Shown one piece after another: positions 31,329 to 41,523 of a stretch of 64,000 nt of DNA. Within the stretch, counting starts at the first letter, position 1, and the number at the start of each line of letters is the position of its first letter. Source of the stretch: Exobasidium rhododendri. Taxonomy: Eukaryota > Basidiomycota > Exobasidiomycetes > Exobasidiales > Exobasidiaceae. The notes below the pieces were generated by a model. It was not told the origin of the DNA. It saw only the letters and a list, made by a program, of their open reading frames with translations, and searched no databases. The stretch covers positions 1,240,001 through 1,304,000 of the forward strand of contig CP110630.1 of NCBI GenBank assembly GCA_026210745.1. The letters run 5' to 3'. The translations under genes were made by a program, and so were the position numbers.

Positions 31329-32732
31329 TTACTTGACGGCTGAAGCGACGACACCGGCAGCAGGTTTGGGAAGTGCTTTGCTTGGTGCTGCTTCGATCGA
31401 TTTGGTATCTGCAGTCGTGGAGCCTAGTTTAGCAGCTCTTTCTTTTGCAGTCTCTAGTGACTCTACGTAGGTGCTTGGGAACCATCCCACTCTACCATCA
31501 CGGGTTCGGCCTTTCCACCACTGTGACTCTTGACCTGAAGATGGGTCCACCTTACTCAGCACAGCAACGACGTCGTTGCTCTTCAACGTCAGCTCCAAAG
31601 GATCAGCAGCATTGTAAGCATACAGCGCTCGAACAAATGTCAGCTTGCTTGGATCAAGCCCCTCTTGTTGTTGCTGCTGCTGTTGTTGTTGTGCCAGGCC
31701 ATGCATTTGTTGACCACCGTTCATGTGAGCGCCGGGTGGTAAGAGGCCTTGTTGCTCTAATCTCAACCTTTCCGCTTCTTGCCTTGCTGTAATCATCCGA
31801 ACTAATTTTCCCATCAGGAAAGGGAGTCCCACGACTGCCAAGAAAAAAACAATCAAAGGCCTTTTACTTGGTTTGGCTTTCGCCTGTCCATTAGGACCAA
31901 CGCCGACTCCATTCTTGGCGAAATCTCGAAATTCTCGAGGATCCAAGTCTATCGCTGGAGCTCTACCTGTCAATCGAAGTAGTAGATTCTTCAGATATCG
32001 AGCCAAAGCAAAGATGCTCAATACTTGACCTAGATAATTCCGTAGATGGGCAAATTGATCCGCTACTCCCACCATGGCAAAAAAGCTCGAGTGGGTGGCC
32101 ATGAATGTACTTTCCAGCATCTGAGCAAATCCTCCAAATGCTCCAACAATGGAAGAGATCAATTCGAACGTTGCTTGTGTCCCCGATTCCATCCGTTGAG
32201 TGAGAGATACGTCAGCGGGTTGACCAGGCATGCCACCCATGCCCATGCCCATTCCTCCGACTCCCATGCCCATGCCCATTCCCATGCCCATACCTCCATA
32301 GCCTCCCATCGAGCTACCGTATCCTCCCCCATACCCTCCTCCTCCGTAGCCACCTCCGTATCCCCCTCCGTATCCACCCATGCCGCTCATCCCACTCATT
32401 CCCATGCGTGAATAAGGAGAACCGTACGATCCATAAGAGGATCCAAGTCCGCCATACGTCGACCCCAGTCCACCATAACCTGCACCTGCTGTCGAATACG
32501 GCGAAGAGTATTGCGCTGCAAGCAATAGAGTGTGTTAGGCTAAGAATTGTGTTAAACGAAGGAGTCGGTAATACATACAGGTTGTCATTGCATTTGCAGC
32601 AGGCAAGCCAGAGCCAAAGGAGGAAGGACGATCAGGTAGAGCAGGTGTATTCGACGTGCTTGCGCTGGAAACCGTGCTGCTGGCTGGCGTACTCGATGAA
32701 GAAGACTCCCATGGCTTTGGCGGTGACGGCAT
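31329..32732 (-). CDS. PEX13: Peroxin 13, peroxisomal membrane docking protein
   Basis: Predicted 446 aa in two exons (32579-32732, 31329-32515), intron phase 1. The N-terminus begins MPSPPKPWESSSS, typical of Pex13 (PPKPWE). Then comes a long Gly/Tyr/Met-rich region with GYGGGYGGG-like repeats, a helical central part, a transmembrane segment around residues 270-290, a Gln run, and a C-terminal SH3 domain at about 344-405 (ALYAYNAADPLELTLKSNDVV ... WWKGRTRDGRVGWFPSTYV). Pex13 docks Pex5/Pex7 cargo complexes at the peroxisome through its SH3 domain with Pex14. The tail after SH3 is Ala/Lys-rich. It is divergent from the CHORD-CS gene. Confidence 0.94.
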
Positions 32733-33043
32733 GCCGATCCGTGTGATGCTCGCCTAAATGAAGCGCTCTTTCCTGTAGAAGACCGTTCTATCGAAGGGAG
32801 AGCTTGAGTATGGCCGGCGTTGAAAGCGGGGACGGTAATCACAAGAGTAATCTGACCGGAGCACGTGGATTACGTCTTTTTACGCACGACACTTGCCAGA
32901 TCGGAAGGCGCTTGGTCTACTAAGTAGCAGGGTATGCCAATCTTCTGGCACATTCGAGCAATTGGGAAGTTTTAAACTACAGTATTACTAGGGAAGCACT
33001 CTCGCTTTGCATTCATCCCATCGCACTGCTCTACCTCATCAAC
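32733..33043. promoter_or_regulatory. Shared divergent promoter of PEX13 and the CHORD-CS gene
   Basis: 311 bp between divergent starts, with CACGTG at 32862-32867, 130 bp from the PEX13 ATG and 177 bp from the CHORD-CS ATG. Confidence 0.45.
32862..32867. promoter_or_regulatory. CACGTG E-box between PEX13 and CHORD-CS
   Basis: Exact CACGTG palindrome near the middle of the divergent region; factor binding is inferred. Confidence 0.4.
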
Positions 33044-34105
33044 ATGGTTATCTGTACGAGGCCGGGTTGCGGTGTGACTTTTGAGCCCGGGACAGACTCC
33101 CAGAGAAGCTCATGCACACATCATCCTGGAGCGCCCATCTTTCATGAAGGATCCAAGTCCTGGTCTTGTTGCAAGGATGTGAACAAGCCAGTACTCGAAT
33201 TTGACGAGTTCCTCACAATAAAAGGATGTACGACTGATGAAGAGCACACTGACGTCAAGAAGGAGAAAGAGACTTTCAAGAAGCCAGCCGGTATGGGAGA
33301 GCCTACTTCGAGTGTGGCAGCGATCAATAATAAAATACCTCCAAGTGCTACTTCGATAACGGCCATGCCTAATGCTAAGATACCTTCAGGCAAATCCGCC
33401 ATGGAAAAGTCGCCTGCAGAGGTCGCATTGGTAGAAGAGGAAGATCCGATACATGCACAAGACGAAAGTTCCATTGCCAGTGGTTCGCAGTGTAAAAGGA
33501 ATGGCTGCAAAGTCGCCTATACTGGGGGGAAGCGAGATCGATCTCAGGAAAAGTGCTCGTATCACAAAGGCGCCGCCATCTTTCATGAGGGTTCCAAAGG
33601 CTACACTTGCTGTCGACGAAGAGTACTCGAGTTTGATGAATTCTTGGCAATAGAACCTTGCACGACTGCCTCCAAAGGCCACATGTTCCTCGGTCCTGCG
33701 AAGATGGCAAAGAAAGCCACACCTCTAGATAGCTCTTCTCAAGTAGAGGAAGACGAAGCACAATGCCGACTAGATCACTACGAAACGCCAGCAGATGTCA
33801 GAGTGACTGTGTATGCCAAAGGCGTGGAGATGGATCGAAGCAGAATAGAGATAAAGGAGGAGGAAGTCATCTTCAGTCTAGCTCTTCCAGCGTTACCAGC
33901 CACGCCGAACAATCTTCGTCGATTCAACAAAGTCTTGCTTCCCTTTTCCGCCATTGACCCAACCACAAGCACCTACAATGTCACACGATTCAAGATCGAC
34001 CTGGTTTTGGTGAAAAAGGTCAAAGGAGAGAGTTGGCCTACTTTGGAAAGAGGTGAGAAGTCATATGGCTATGGTCTGACCTTTGGGCGCAACAAGGATG
34101 CATAG
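33044..34105 (+). CDS. CHORD- and CS-domain Hsp90 co-chaperone (CHORDC1/CHP-like)
   Basis: Predicted 353 aa, one exon. Two CHORD zinc-binding modules are visible: residues 4-62 (CTRPGC ... SSCTHHPGAPIFHEGSKSWSCC) and 150-213 (CKRNGC ... KCSYHKGAAIFHEGSKGYTCC), each with the Cys/His spacing and the HEGSK core. A CS (p23-like) domain follows at about 236-330 (ADVRVTVYAKGVEMDRSRIE). This is the architecture of animal and fungal CHORD-CS proteins (morgana/melusin type), which bind the Hsp90 nucleotide domain together with Sgt1. Most of the first CHORD is intact, but its C-terminal GxTTGKH-like end is altered to GCTTDEEH. Confidence 0.92.
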   Translation: MVICTRPGCGVTFEPGTDSQRSSCTHHPGAPIFHEGSKSWSCCKDVNKPVLEFDEFLTIKGCTTDEEHTDVKKEKETFKKPAGMGEPTSSVAAINNKIPPSATSITAMPNAKIPSGKSAMEKSPAEVALVEEEDPIHAQDESSIASGSQCKRNGCKVAYTGGKRDRSQEKCSYHKGAAIFHEGSKGYTCCRRRVLEFDEFLAIEPCTTASKGHMFLGPAKMAKKATPLDSSSQVEEDEAQCRLDHYETPADVRVTVYAKGVEMDRSRIEIKEEEVIFSLALPALPATPNNLRRFNKVLLPFSAIDPTTSTYNVTRFKIDLVLVKKVKGESWPTLERGEKSYGYGLTFGRNKDA

Positions 34106-34211
34106 CGGACCACCCTTTCCGTTTCCCCTCACATTATCAACATCTTCATCGTCATTCTATTAAAGCATGTCATGATCATCGTCAGCATGATCACTCTTCA
34201 CTAATTACTAA

Positions 34212-36258
34212 TTATATCTCGTCCACCTTTGATTTGTGTAATGCAAAAGCAGGAGTGACCCACGCCCCACTAAAAGCGACAAGAGAAGAGATATCTGTTC
34301 AGAGATCATTCATGCTGTCGTTTTTCTTCACGAGCCATAACCCGCCACTCACCAAGCGCACTGCATTCCTGCCCAATCCCAGCTCCCCAACTTGGCGCCA
34401 CATCGTGCATTAGGACAATTCAATCGACCAGTGATCTCACCAGCTTTCAGCGCTGCCATCCAAGCAAGAGGTTCCACGAAGTAAGAGCTACATTGCGTAG
34501 AGTGCAGCAGCTTTCTTGATGGAGGGGCTTCATTGGAAGGGGTAGCCACTGCTTGTTGACCTGCCCGACCTTGACGGAGAGCAGCGAGATGAGGCGGGAG
34601 CTGAGCAGACAAGTTGGCAGCCGACTGTATTCCACTTCGAGAGATTGCCGGAGATTCGGGTGGTGGTGTTGGTGGTGGTTGTGACGGTGATTGTTGCTGC
34701 TGCTGCTGCTGCTGCAACTCTCTGTCCTCCTTCTCCTTGTCTTCCACCTCATCCTTCCTGTGTGAGGCTCGTATCCTTGTCTGTGCTCCGAATCGCTCTT
34801 CTATTCCCAATTCTCGAACTGTTCTAGCCTCTTTACTCTTTGCGTCTACGTCCTTTTCTCTCTTTCGAACATCGAAAGCATCCTTTCCTCTTCCTGCTTC
34901 ATGTTCTATGACGTGATCGATAGCAGCTAATTCCCATCTACAAATCTTGCACCTCAATTTAGGACCTCTAAATGTAGGTTTGGGCAACCTCTCATCACCA
35001 TTTCCCCTACCTTGATTACCTTTGACTCTTGCTACTCCGCCAGGAAGATTGCCCTTGCTGATCGTGACTAGTACTTCATGCTCCTCCTTTATGCTTGTAA
35101 ATCTCTCCTTGATAAGTTTCGAGGTGGTATCTTCCTCGGATGCTTGCTCTCTATCTGCAGCGTCGAATAGCTCAGAAACATTGTCTGGCAGGGGTGGTGA
35201 TTTGGACAGGTCTAATTTTGACATTGCATCTGATCTCGAATTCTTTCTCAGTCGTAAAGGAGCCTGACTTGTAGCCGCTGAAGTAGCTCCTTTTCCTTGT
35301 CTTACAGTCGTCGAGCTGCTCCGAGAGGTGTTGTTGCCATCATTTGTGAATGAGCTGGTCCGGCTTCTTCCAGTTCTTGTGGTGGCTGCTGCTGTCCCTT
35401 CTTCCGAACTATCGAGAGACGAGAAATGCAACGGTCCACTTGGTCCTAAGAAGTTGCTGACGGAGCTACTGGAAGGACTATGAAGTGGACTAGGATAATA
35501 GCTGAGCATCACATCGTCGATCGAATCGCCATTCAAAATGGAGGCTTGAGACATGAGGAATCGTCGAACTCGCTGATTACGAACGTCTACGTTGCAAGAT
35601 GCCGACTCGAACAACTCTAATTGATGGCGGAATCCTGGATTAGGGTCTGCCTGACAACGCCTCGATTGTATGAGTGCGATTGCATCGGACAGGCTCATCA
35701 ATCTAGTTCGCATCAGATATGCAGCCACGATCTTTTGGGGAAGAAAAGAAGGTGAACTTCTTAGAGCCCTCTAGACTGGAGTCCTAAGCCCCCCCCCTAG
35801 TCACTCACCGCTACACTTCGTGATACACCCGCTTGACAGTGCACTAGCACAGTGCCTTCCCCTGTTGTCGCCCATTGTCCCTTTCGCTTTCCTTTTGGTG
35901 GTGGTATCGGGTCATCATCGCTCATGATGGTCTTACTGCTACCCTCCCCTACTTGCTCTTTCTGCCCTTCTTCTTCGGCCTCGTTATCATCTTCCAGCCA
36001 ATCTTGTTTCAATGCTGAATCTATAAAGTCTACTGCGCCTGGCAGGTGAACGAGAATCGGTGCGTCGTCCAGGTCGTCTAATCTAACATGATACATTTGC
36101 TCCTTTTCAATTCGACGACCATCAGGAAGTAGTATAGGTGAAGGGAGTGACTGCTTCATCGCAGTCACCACATGGGTGATACCCGCCAAGGAAAGATAAT
36201 CGGTGGCCAGGGCACATGCCAGATCACCAATCCACAGACCGGGAATGATCTCCTCCAT
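34212..36258 (-). CDS. YVH1: Dual-specificity phosphatase YVH1 with zinc-binding C-terminus
   Basis: Predicted 628 aa in three exons (35809-36258, 34353-35731, 34212-34269). The DSP domain starts EEIIPGLWIGDL; the active-site loop is HCQAGVSRSVA with Cys141 and Arg147, split by an intron just after it. The C-terminal zinc-binding domain (CKICRWEL, then LNCPNARCGAKLGSWDWAG) is completed by exon 3 with the ending CACGAWVTPAF. YVH1 acts in late 60S ribosome maturation, releasing Mrt4, mainly through the zinc domain. Between phosphatase and zinc modules lies a long Ser/Asn-rich and Gln-rich insertion, making the protein well above the usual 350-400 aa. A second disordered insertion at 85-130 interrupts the DSP fold. 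Confidence 0.92.
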
Positions 36259-36548
36259 GGCCAGGCGGGGAGAGGGAGATTTGGTCTGTGTAAATGATGG
36301 CGAAAGAGTCAGGAAGGAGCGTTGAAGCGGCTTATGCTTCGCCTCTACCTCTTAATATACGCCCAACGCCGGGGTATTAGAACAGGCACTACTAACTAAA
36401 TATTTATATATTTATAGATTTGCTCTGAGAGACATTTGCGAGTCGCGCTCGTAGGGCCATTTGGACGATGTGTCAGAAAGGTGCGGTATTGAAATGATGC
36501 TGGGTAATGGGTACATGAAGTGTAGCTGCAAATTAAGAGAAAGACCGA

Positions 36549-38124
36549 CTACAGGATCAAGTCCTGCGCATCGTAGTTCTCGCTGAGAAGTCGATAGACG
36601 AGTGAAACCGGATGCTCTCCTACATTCGTGAGTAGCAAATCAATCGCATCTGGATCGACATAGTCCCAGATTGGATTAACAATCTCGACTTGGTCTGCAC
36701 CCTCTTCATCAAAATTGACTACGTCTAAGGGAGAGCCTTCGTTGCTACACTTGAGGCCTTGAGAAGAGTAAACGTTGACGCTGCTCATACCTGACCTGTT
36801 GACCAAGGAGGTGCCGATCCCCACCCAAGCCCAGTCAGGGCAGACCTTGTAAACACCTGCCAAGACAACGGTAGGCGTCGAATGAGCACGAGCAGCTTCG
36901 GCAACCATTCTTGAGCCTGCACAAGCCAAAAGACCGCCGTTGGCCAAGATGCTGTGAGCTCCAAGCAGTATCTTCGATATTCGAGGCATCAAAGTGAACG
37001 TCGAAGAGTCAGGTACAAGCAAGGTAGAGATGCCGGCAGATGAAAGTGCGCGAGCAAGAGTATGTCCAGAAAAATTTGGTGCACACTCGGCGACAATGAC
37101 TGTGAATTTGCGATCTTTTGCAGCCGCCTTGAGAAACGTCTCCACTGTCTTGGAGTAGCCTATCGTGAAGATGACTTCCCCGGAATGAACGTGATCTCGG
37201 GCATCCTTTGCAATGTTTGCGTCAACCGTTTCCAGCTCATCAATGAGCTCCTGTATGGCTTGAATCAAAAGCGGCTTCAACTGATAGACTGCTGCTTTTC
37301 TGCTTTTCGTGTTTGCCTTCTCTAATCTATCGCTCTCATCACTATCGCTCTCTTCGCTTTCCGTTCCTTCACTGCTGCTCCTGTCTTCCTGCTCCTCGTG
37401 ATGAATGTGAAGTCTGTCTACTCCGTTCTGGAGAGCCTCGATACTCTGGTTTCCCCAAGCGGGCGTGCTACTACCGCTGCCCATAGGAGTGGCAAAGGAG
37501 CTACCAGAAGCACTTGCTCCTGCAGCGACCAGGTCTGAAATCGAAAAAGTTGATCCAGGTCGAAATGCGCTCAATTGAGGACGAGACATTGTAGCAGTAG
37601 AGGAGGACGAAGAAGGGGGAGGGTGAAGGTACCCTGAACTTCTGCGGCTTTCATCAATTTGTGACAGCGTTGGAAGATTGTAGGATTCTTGCGACACAAT
37701 CGGCGAATATGCTGATGTAGATGTTGACGTCACCGCGGGTGCCTCAAGATTCGCTGCTCTGGCTTCTTCGCGAAGGAGATGAAGGACTCGCCGTGTTATA
37801 TTTCCTATGGTTTGCTCTGTTGAAGGGAGGTAAGGACGCCCAAAGTCATAATTTCATTCGCAACAAACGCATTCAGCGAGAATACTCACCTCTTATCTGC
37901 GCTTGCTGTAAGTATTTCCCCGCACTACGGATGATTTGAATCAATTCCTCCAAGCTGGCGAACTTGGCAGCACTGACGACTGATCGCAATGCCTTTGCGG
38001 TGGCAGTTGCAATGTCTTCTGGACCGGTCAACGTCCCTCTCTTGAGCTGCAATGCTAGTAGAGTCAGTGCTCTTATGCTTCCCTTGTCCTTGACAACGTC
38101 TTCCAAGGTAATTGGCGTCGTCAT
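36549..38124 (-). CDS. GCD7: eIF2B beta subunit (GCD7-like)
   Basis: Predicted 500 aa in two exons (37890-38124, 36549-37816), intron phase 1. The upstream frame reaches a TTG; the first ATG is 38124. The N-terminal helical domain includes GNITRRVLHLLREE, typical of eIF2B beta. The IF-2B Rossmann-like domain contains GEVIFTIGYSKTVETFL, VIVAECAPNFSGH, and the end EHPVSLVYRLLSENYDAQDL. eIF2B is the GDP-GTP exchange factor of eIF2; the beta subunit belongs to the regulatory core sensing phosphorylated eIF2 alpha. A Ser-rich, acidic insertion of about 120 residues separates the helical domain into two parts. It is divergent from HIS6, with starts 183 bp apart. Confidence 0.92.
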
Positions 38125-38307
38125 TGTGTGGTGTACCAATCCAGCAGGGGCATCAAGAAGAAAGGTCTAGGAGGGCGGCATCATGTACACACCAAATGCC
38201 ATCCAACCACGTGCTCCGCTTGGGAAGTAAAAGAAGGTTTGGACGACGCGCTCGAGCCATGGTCCCAAATCATGCAGAAAGACCTTCTCTCTGCCTCTCC
38301 GTCTGCC
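38125..38307. promoter_or_regulatory. Shared promoter of GCD7 and HIS6, with CACGTG and a short uORF
   Basis: 183 bp between divergent ATGs. CACGTG at 38208-38213 is 84 bp from the GCD7 start and 95 bp from the HIS6 start. A 15-codon ORF plus stop (38183-38230) and an out-of-frame ATG at 38259 lie in the potential HIS6 leader. No Gcn4-type TGACTC is present. Whether the small ORF is transcribed is unknown. Confidence 0.45.
38208..38213. promoter_or_regulatory. CACGTG E-box between GCD7 and HIS6
   Basis: Exact CACGTG near the midpoint of the GCD7-HIS6 divergent promoter, inside CCACGTGC. Confidence 0.45.
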
Positions 38308-39568
38308 ATGTCTTCAAGCCGGAGGAGCCTCTTCCGGCCCTGTATAGATCTGCACCAAGGTGTGGTAAAGCAGATTGTCGGCGCCTCACTTCAGGACGAC
38401 GATCGTGCCAAAGAGCGAGCGCTAAGTTCCACTTCCACTTCGTTGTCTGAAGCAACACCTACGCTAAAGACCAACTTTACATCGACACTGGACCCGGCTC
38501 ACTATGCCAATCTATACAGAACAAATGGTCTTAAGGGAGCTCATGTGATCAAGCTAGGACCGGGAAACGATGAAGCAGCTGGACAAGCTATAGATGCCTG
38601 GAAAGATGGGCTGCATGTGGGAGGTGGTATAAATGCAGACAACGCGAGGCAATGGATCGAGAGGGGCGCTGAAAAGGTGAGGAGGAAAGTTTACTGACAA
38701 CTGCCTAGTCCAATTGGCTCAACTGTCTTTTTTTTTTCCTGCGGTCTACTTCAGATCATAGTCACTTCCTTTCTTTTCCCTTCCTGCAAATTCTCCCTTG
38801 GACGTCTTACTGAGCTCGAGAAGCTCGTTGGGAAGGACAGACTTGTTGTAGACGTAAGCTGCAGGAAGCGAGGCGAGCATTGGGTCGTAGCGATGAACAG
38901 ATGGCAGGATATGACAGACATGCAGGTCAACAAAGGTCAGTCAGAGACCTACGTAGGCGCCTCCGTGCTACTGACCAATCGTAATACTCATTTTTGGCAT
39001 CTTGCAGAGACACTCGATATGCTTGCCAGTCATTGCAGGTGAATTTTAATCACAGAGGAAAGCTTTACCACTGCTGAAATGATCTTGGTCGTTCCTTGCA
39101 GCGAATTCTTGGTTCACGCAGCTGATGTAGAAGGTCTTTGTCAGGGCATCGATGAGGAGCTTGTCGAAAGTGAGTCTAGCTAGTTGCGGCCTCTGCCATC
39201 ACCTATCTCACAGCGCCACTTGCAACAGAGCTCGGTGAATGGGTCACGATTCCTACGACGTATGCAGGAGGAGCCAGGCGTAAGTAAATGACAGCAAAGA
39301 TTTCTTCAGCCGAGCACAAACGTTTCTCTTCCTAATTGCAATCATCTCCCCACAGACATTGGCGATCTAGAATTGGTCGACAGGCTATCTCACGGCAGAG
39401 TAGATCTGACATTTGGAAGGTTAGTAGGCTCGCTCTTCGATATCTCAACATCTCTATCGGAACATACTAGTAAGCTGACTATCGCTGCCCGCCTCTAGTG
39501 CCTTGGACATCTTTGGAGGAACAGGCGTCACGATGCAAGAACTGATTGATTGGAACGAAGGAAAGTGA
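38308..39568 (+). CDS. HIS6: Phosphoribosylformimino-AICAR ribotide isomerase (HIS6)
   Basis: Predicted 277 aa in seven exons: 38308-38676, 38755-38935, 39008-39038, 39102-39169, 39229-39279, 39356-39419, 39499-39568. It starts [20 protein letters not shown]; an in-frame ATG at 38272 would add 12 residues. The TIM-barrel enzyme shows [52 protein letters not shown] and [13 protein letters not shown], all conserved in eukaryotic HIS6 (HisA). It catalyses the Amadori isomerisation, fourth step of histidine synthesis, in the cytosol. Exons 3 to 7 are 31-70 nt, an intron density far above most neighbours. It converges with WASP, 78 bp between stops. Confidence 0.93.
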
Positions 39569-39646
39569 CAGTGTGTATCAAGGTGTATGGCAATAGTACA
39601 ATTTATCGTGAATAAGTTCGTTACGAAAAGCGATCTTATTGTATGA

Positions 39647-41134
39647 TTACCATTCCTCTTCGCTTTCTTCATCGTCTGAGTCGCCCATATTGTCCTTTCG
39701 AGCAGATAAAGCGGCCGCCAACGCACTGGCTAGATCAGGACCAGCATCTCCCCCGTCGTCTGCTGTTGCAGCAATCGCAGACGCTCCCGTGGCCCCTGCT
39801 CCTGCTCCGATGGCGGCTCCTGTAATTGTTGATGGCGCTGGACTGCTGGAACCGACCTTTCTCAGATTGCTCACACTCTGTCCTTGGATGGAGGCAAGTA
39901 GTCCTGCTCGGCCTGGTGGTGCAGAAGCTGGGCTGGCGGAAGAAGGTGGCATAGAAGATGGTGGTGGGGGAGGAGGAGGAGGAGGTCCACCACGAGCGGA
40001 TGATGAAGGTGGTGGCGGTGGCGGCGGCGGAGGAGGCGCCATGCCAGCAGCTCTACCACCATGCGGAGCCGAGACGGGAGGTGGTGGTGGCGGCGGCGGC
40101 GGCGGAGGAGCGGCGGCAGCAGCAGCAGCAGCTGCAGAGGCTGGGACTCTGGCTGCTGGCGGCTGAGGTGGGGGTGCGGGTGGTGGAACTGAAGCTGCAG
40201 AGGGTCTGGACCTTGGCGCTGGAGGTGGTGGTGGCTGCTTCCTGGCACTTGTAGGCGCACGACTAGGAGCAGGAGGAGGTACCTTTTTCGCTTTCACTGC
40301 TGGCGCCCCACCCCTTTTACCGACAAAGTCTTTGATGAAGCCCTCGTTCTTTTCGATGTCCTTTCTGCTTACTCCCATGTTTGATAGTTGATCCAGAAGG
40401 GCATTCCAGGTGGGATCTACGTTTTCAGACGAGAAACCCTTTTCGCTTGTGAAGCCCATATGAGCGACATGCTTGAATTCCGTGGGCGAGCTGATCATCG
40501 ACTTGTCAATCTTTCCTCCACTGCCAGCCCCTGCTTTGCTCTTCTTCTTGGTAGTCGAATTGGACGATTTGCTCGATGATTTTGCTGTTGCACGCAGTGT
40601 GGAATATCGCATTAGCTCAGTCTTACTGCTGCTGGTAGTCAAGGCAGTGAAGCGCCCTTGCGCCTCTCCCTTTCCCCTCACTTACCATACTTTTGCCGAT
40701 TTTGGACTTTCTTATACAGCTCTTTTGCTTCTCCCTCATCAGCAAAGACAAAGGCAATGATGAAATTGTCTCCTTCGAGGGTGTGAAAGAAAGTCCGATC
40801 TTGATGGTATAACAAGGGCTCGTAAAGCTCATGCTCCCAGATGATGCCCTTGCCGTTCTGACAAAAGATAGCGCAGGAATTAGACACATTGACAAATACA
40901 CTCAGTGCGTTTACCCACCTTCAGATCGATTACCCTGAGATAGAAGGTATTTTTGTTCAGATCGCGAACAAATGCAAGAGCTCCTTCTACGCCTGAGTAG
41001 CTCCAGGACGTCTTAGATGGATAAGCGACAAAGATTCGTGCGACTGTGGCAGTCAGAATCTTGTTTGAAGATGAAGGTAGGGCCGATTTTATCCTAGACT
41101 TGTCGGAAGACGAGATGGTCGAAGTTGATGGCAT
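39647..41134 (-). CDS. WASP/Las17 family actin nucleation-promoting factor
   Basis: Predicted 441 aa in three exons (40919-41134, 40686-40857, 39647-40584). The WH1 domain spans exons 1 and 2, about residues 20-128 (IFVAYPSKTSWSYSGVEGAL ... IIWEHELYEPLLYH). Exon 3 carries a CRIB-like motif ISSPTEFKHVAHMGF, long proline runs with a poly-Ala stretch, a WH2 helix (RAGLLASIQGQSVSNLRKV) and an acidic tail ending EESEEEW. This architecture activates Arp2/3 at endocytic actin patches. The acceptor of intron 2 was chosen because only the AG before CAAAATC keeps the frame. The proline runs give long spurious antisense frames. The first ATG is 41134. Confidence 0.92.
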
Positions 41135-41523
41135 CCCTATCTTCTGTGCTCCAAAGCAACGGAGAGAGAGAGGATAGAGAGAGAGATAGCAAAGCAAGAT
41201 CAAGCACGATCCAGAGAAGTTGCCGAAATAGCGCTACGCTTGCACGATTCGCAATAGATGGATTGATGAAGTAGAAAGTGTCCGGTCAAAGAGGGAAGGT
41301 AGGAAGCAATGAAAGATCTAGATGAGATAGTGGAGGGAAATGAGGGCGGCGCCACGCGAGTGCAGTGTTGGCTGCTGCCTAGACTGATGTTGCATACCTT
41401 GACTTTACCTCTTTCCTGAAGCTTATTCTTCCCTTTCACTCTGAAAAGAGAATCCTGAACAGGCGTGCTTTGTGCAACATTCCGGTCTCCTCCCGCCCCT
41501 CCGGATAGCATAGCATCGGTGTG
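41135..41523. promoter_or_regulatory. Shared divergent promoter of WASP and YIP1
   Basis: 389 bp between divergent starts. A GA-rich tract is present at about 41155-41200 (leader side of WASP). No CACGTG and no clear TATA box. Confidence 0.4.

Noticed and set aside
36391-36421. AT-rich TATTTATATATTTATAG stretch as an origin or promoter
   Set aside because: Short AT-rich runs are common; no consensus or context supports an origin, although it could serve as a TATA-rich leader of YVH1.
39639-40254. Long plus-strand frames opposite the WASP gene
   Set aside because: They are mirror images of the GC-rich proline and alanine repeats of WASP, coding for Gly/Ala or Arg/Glu runs without conserved features.
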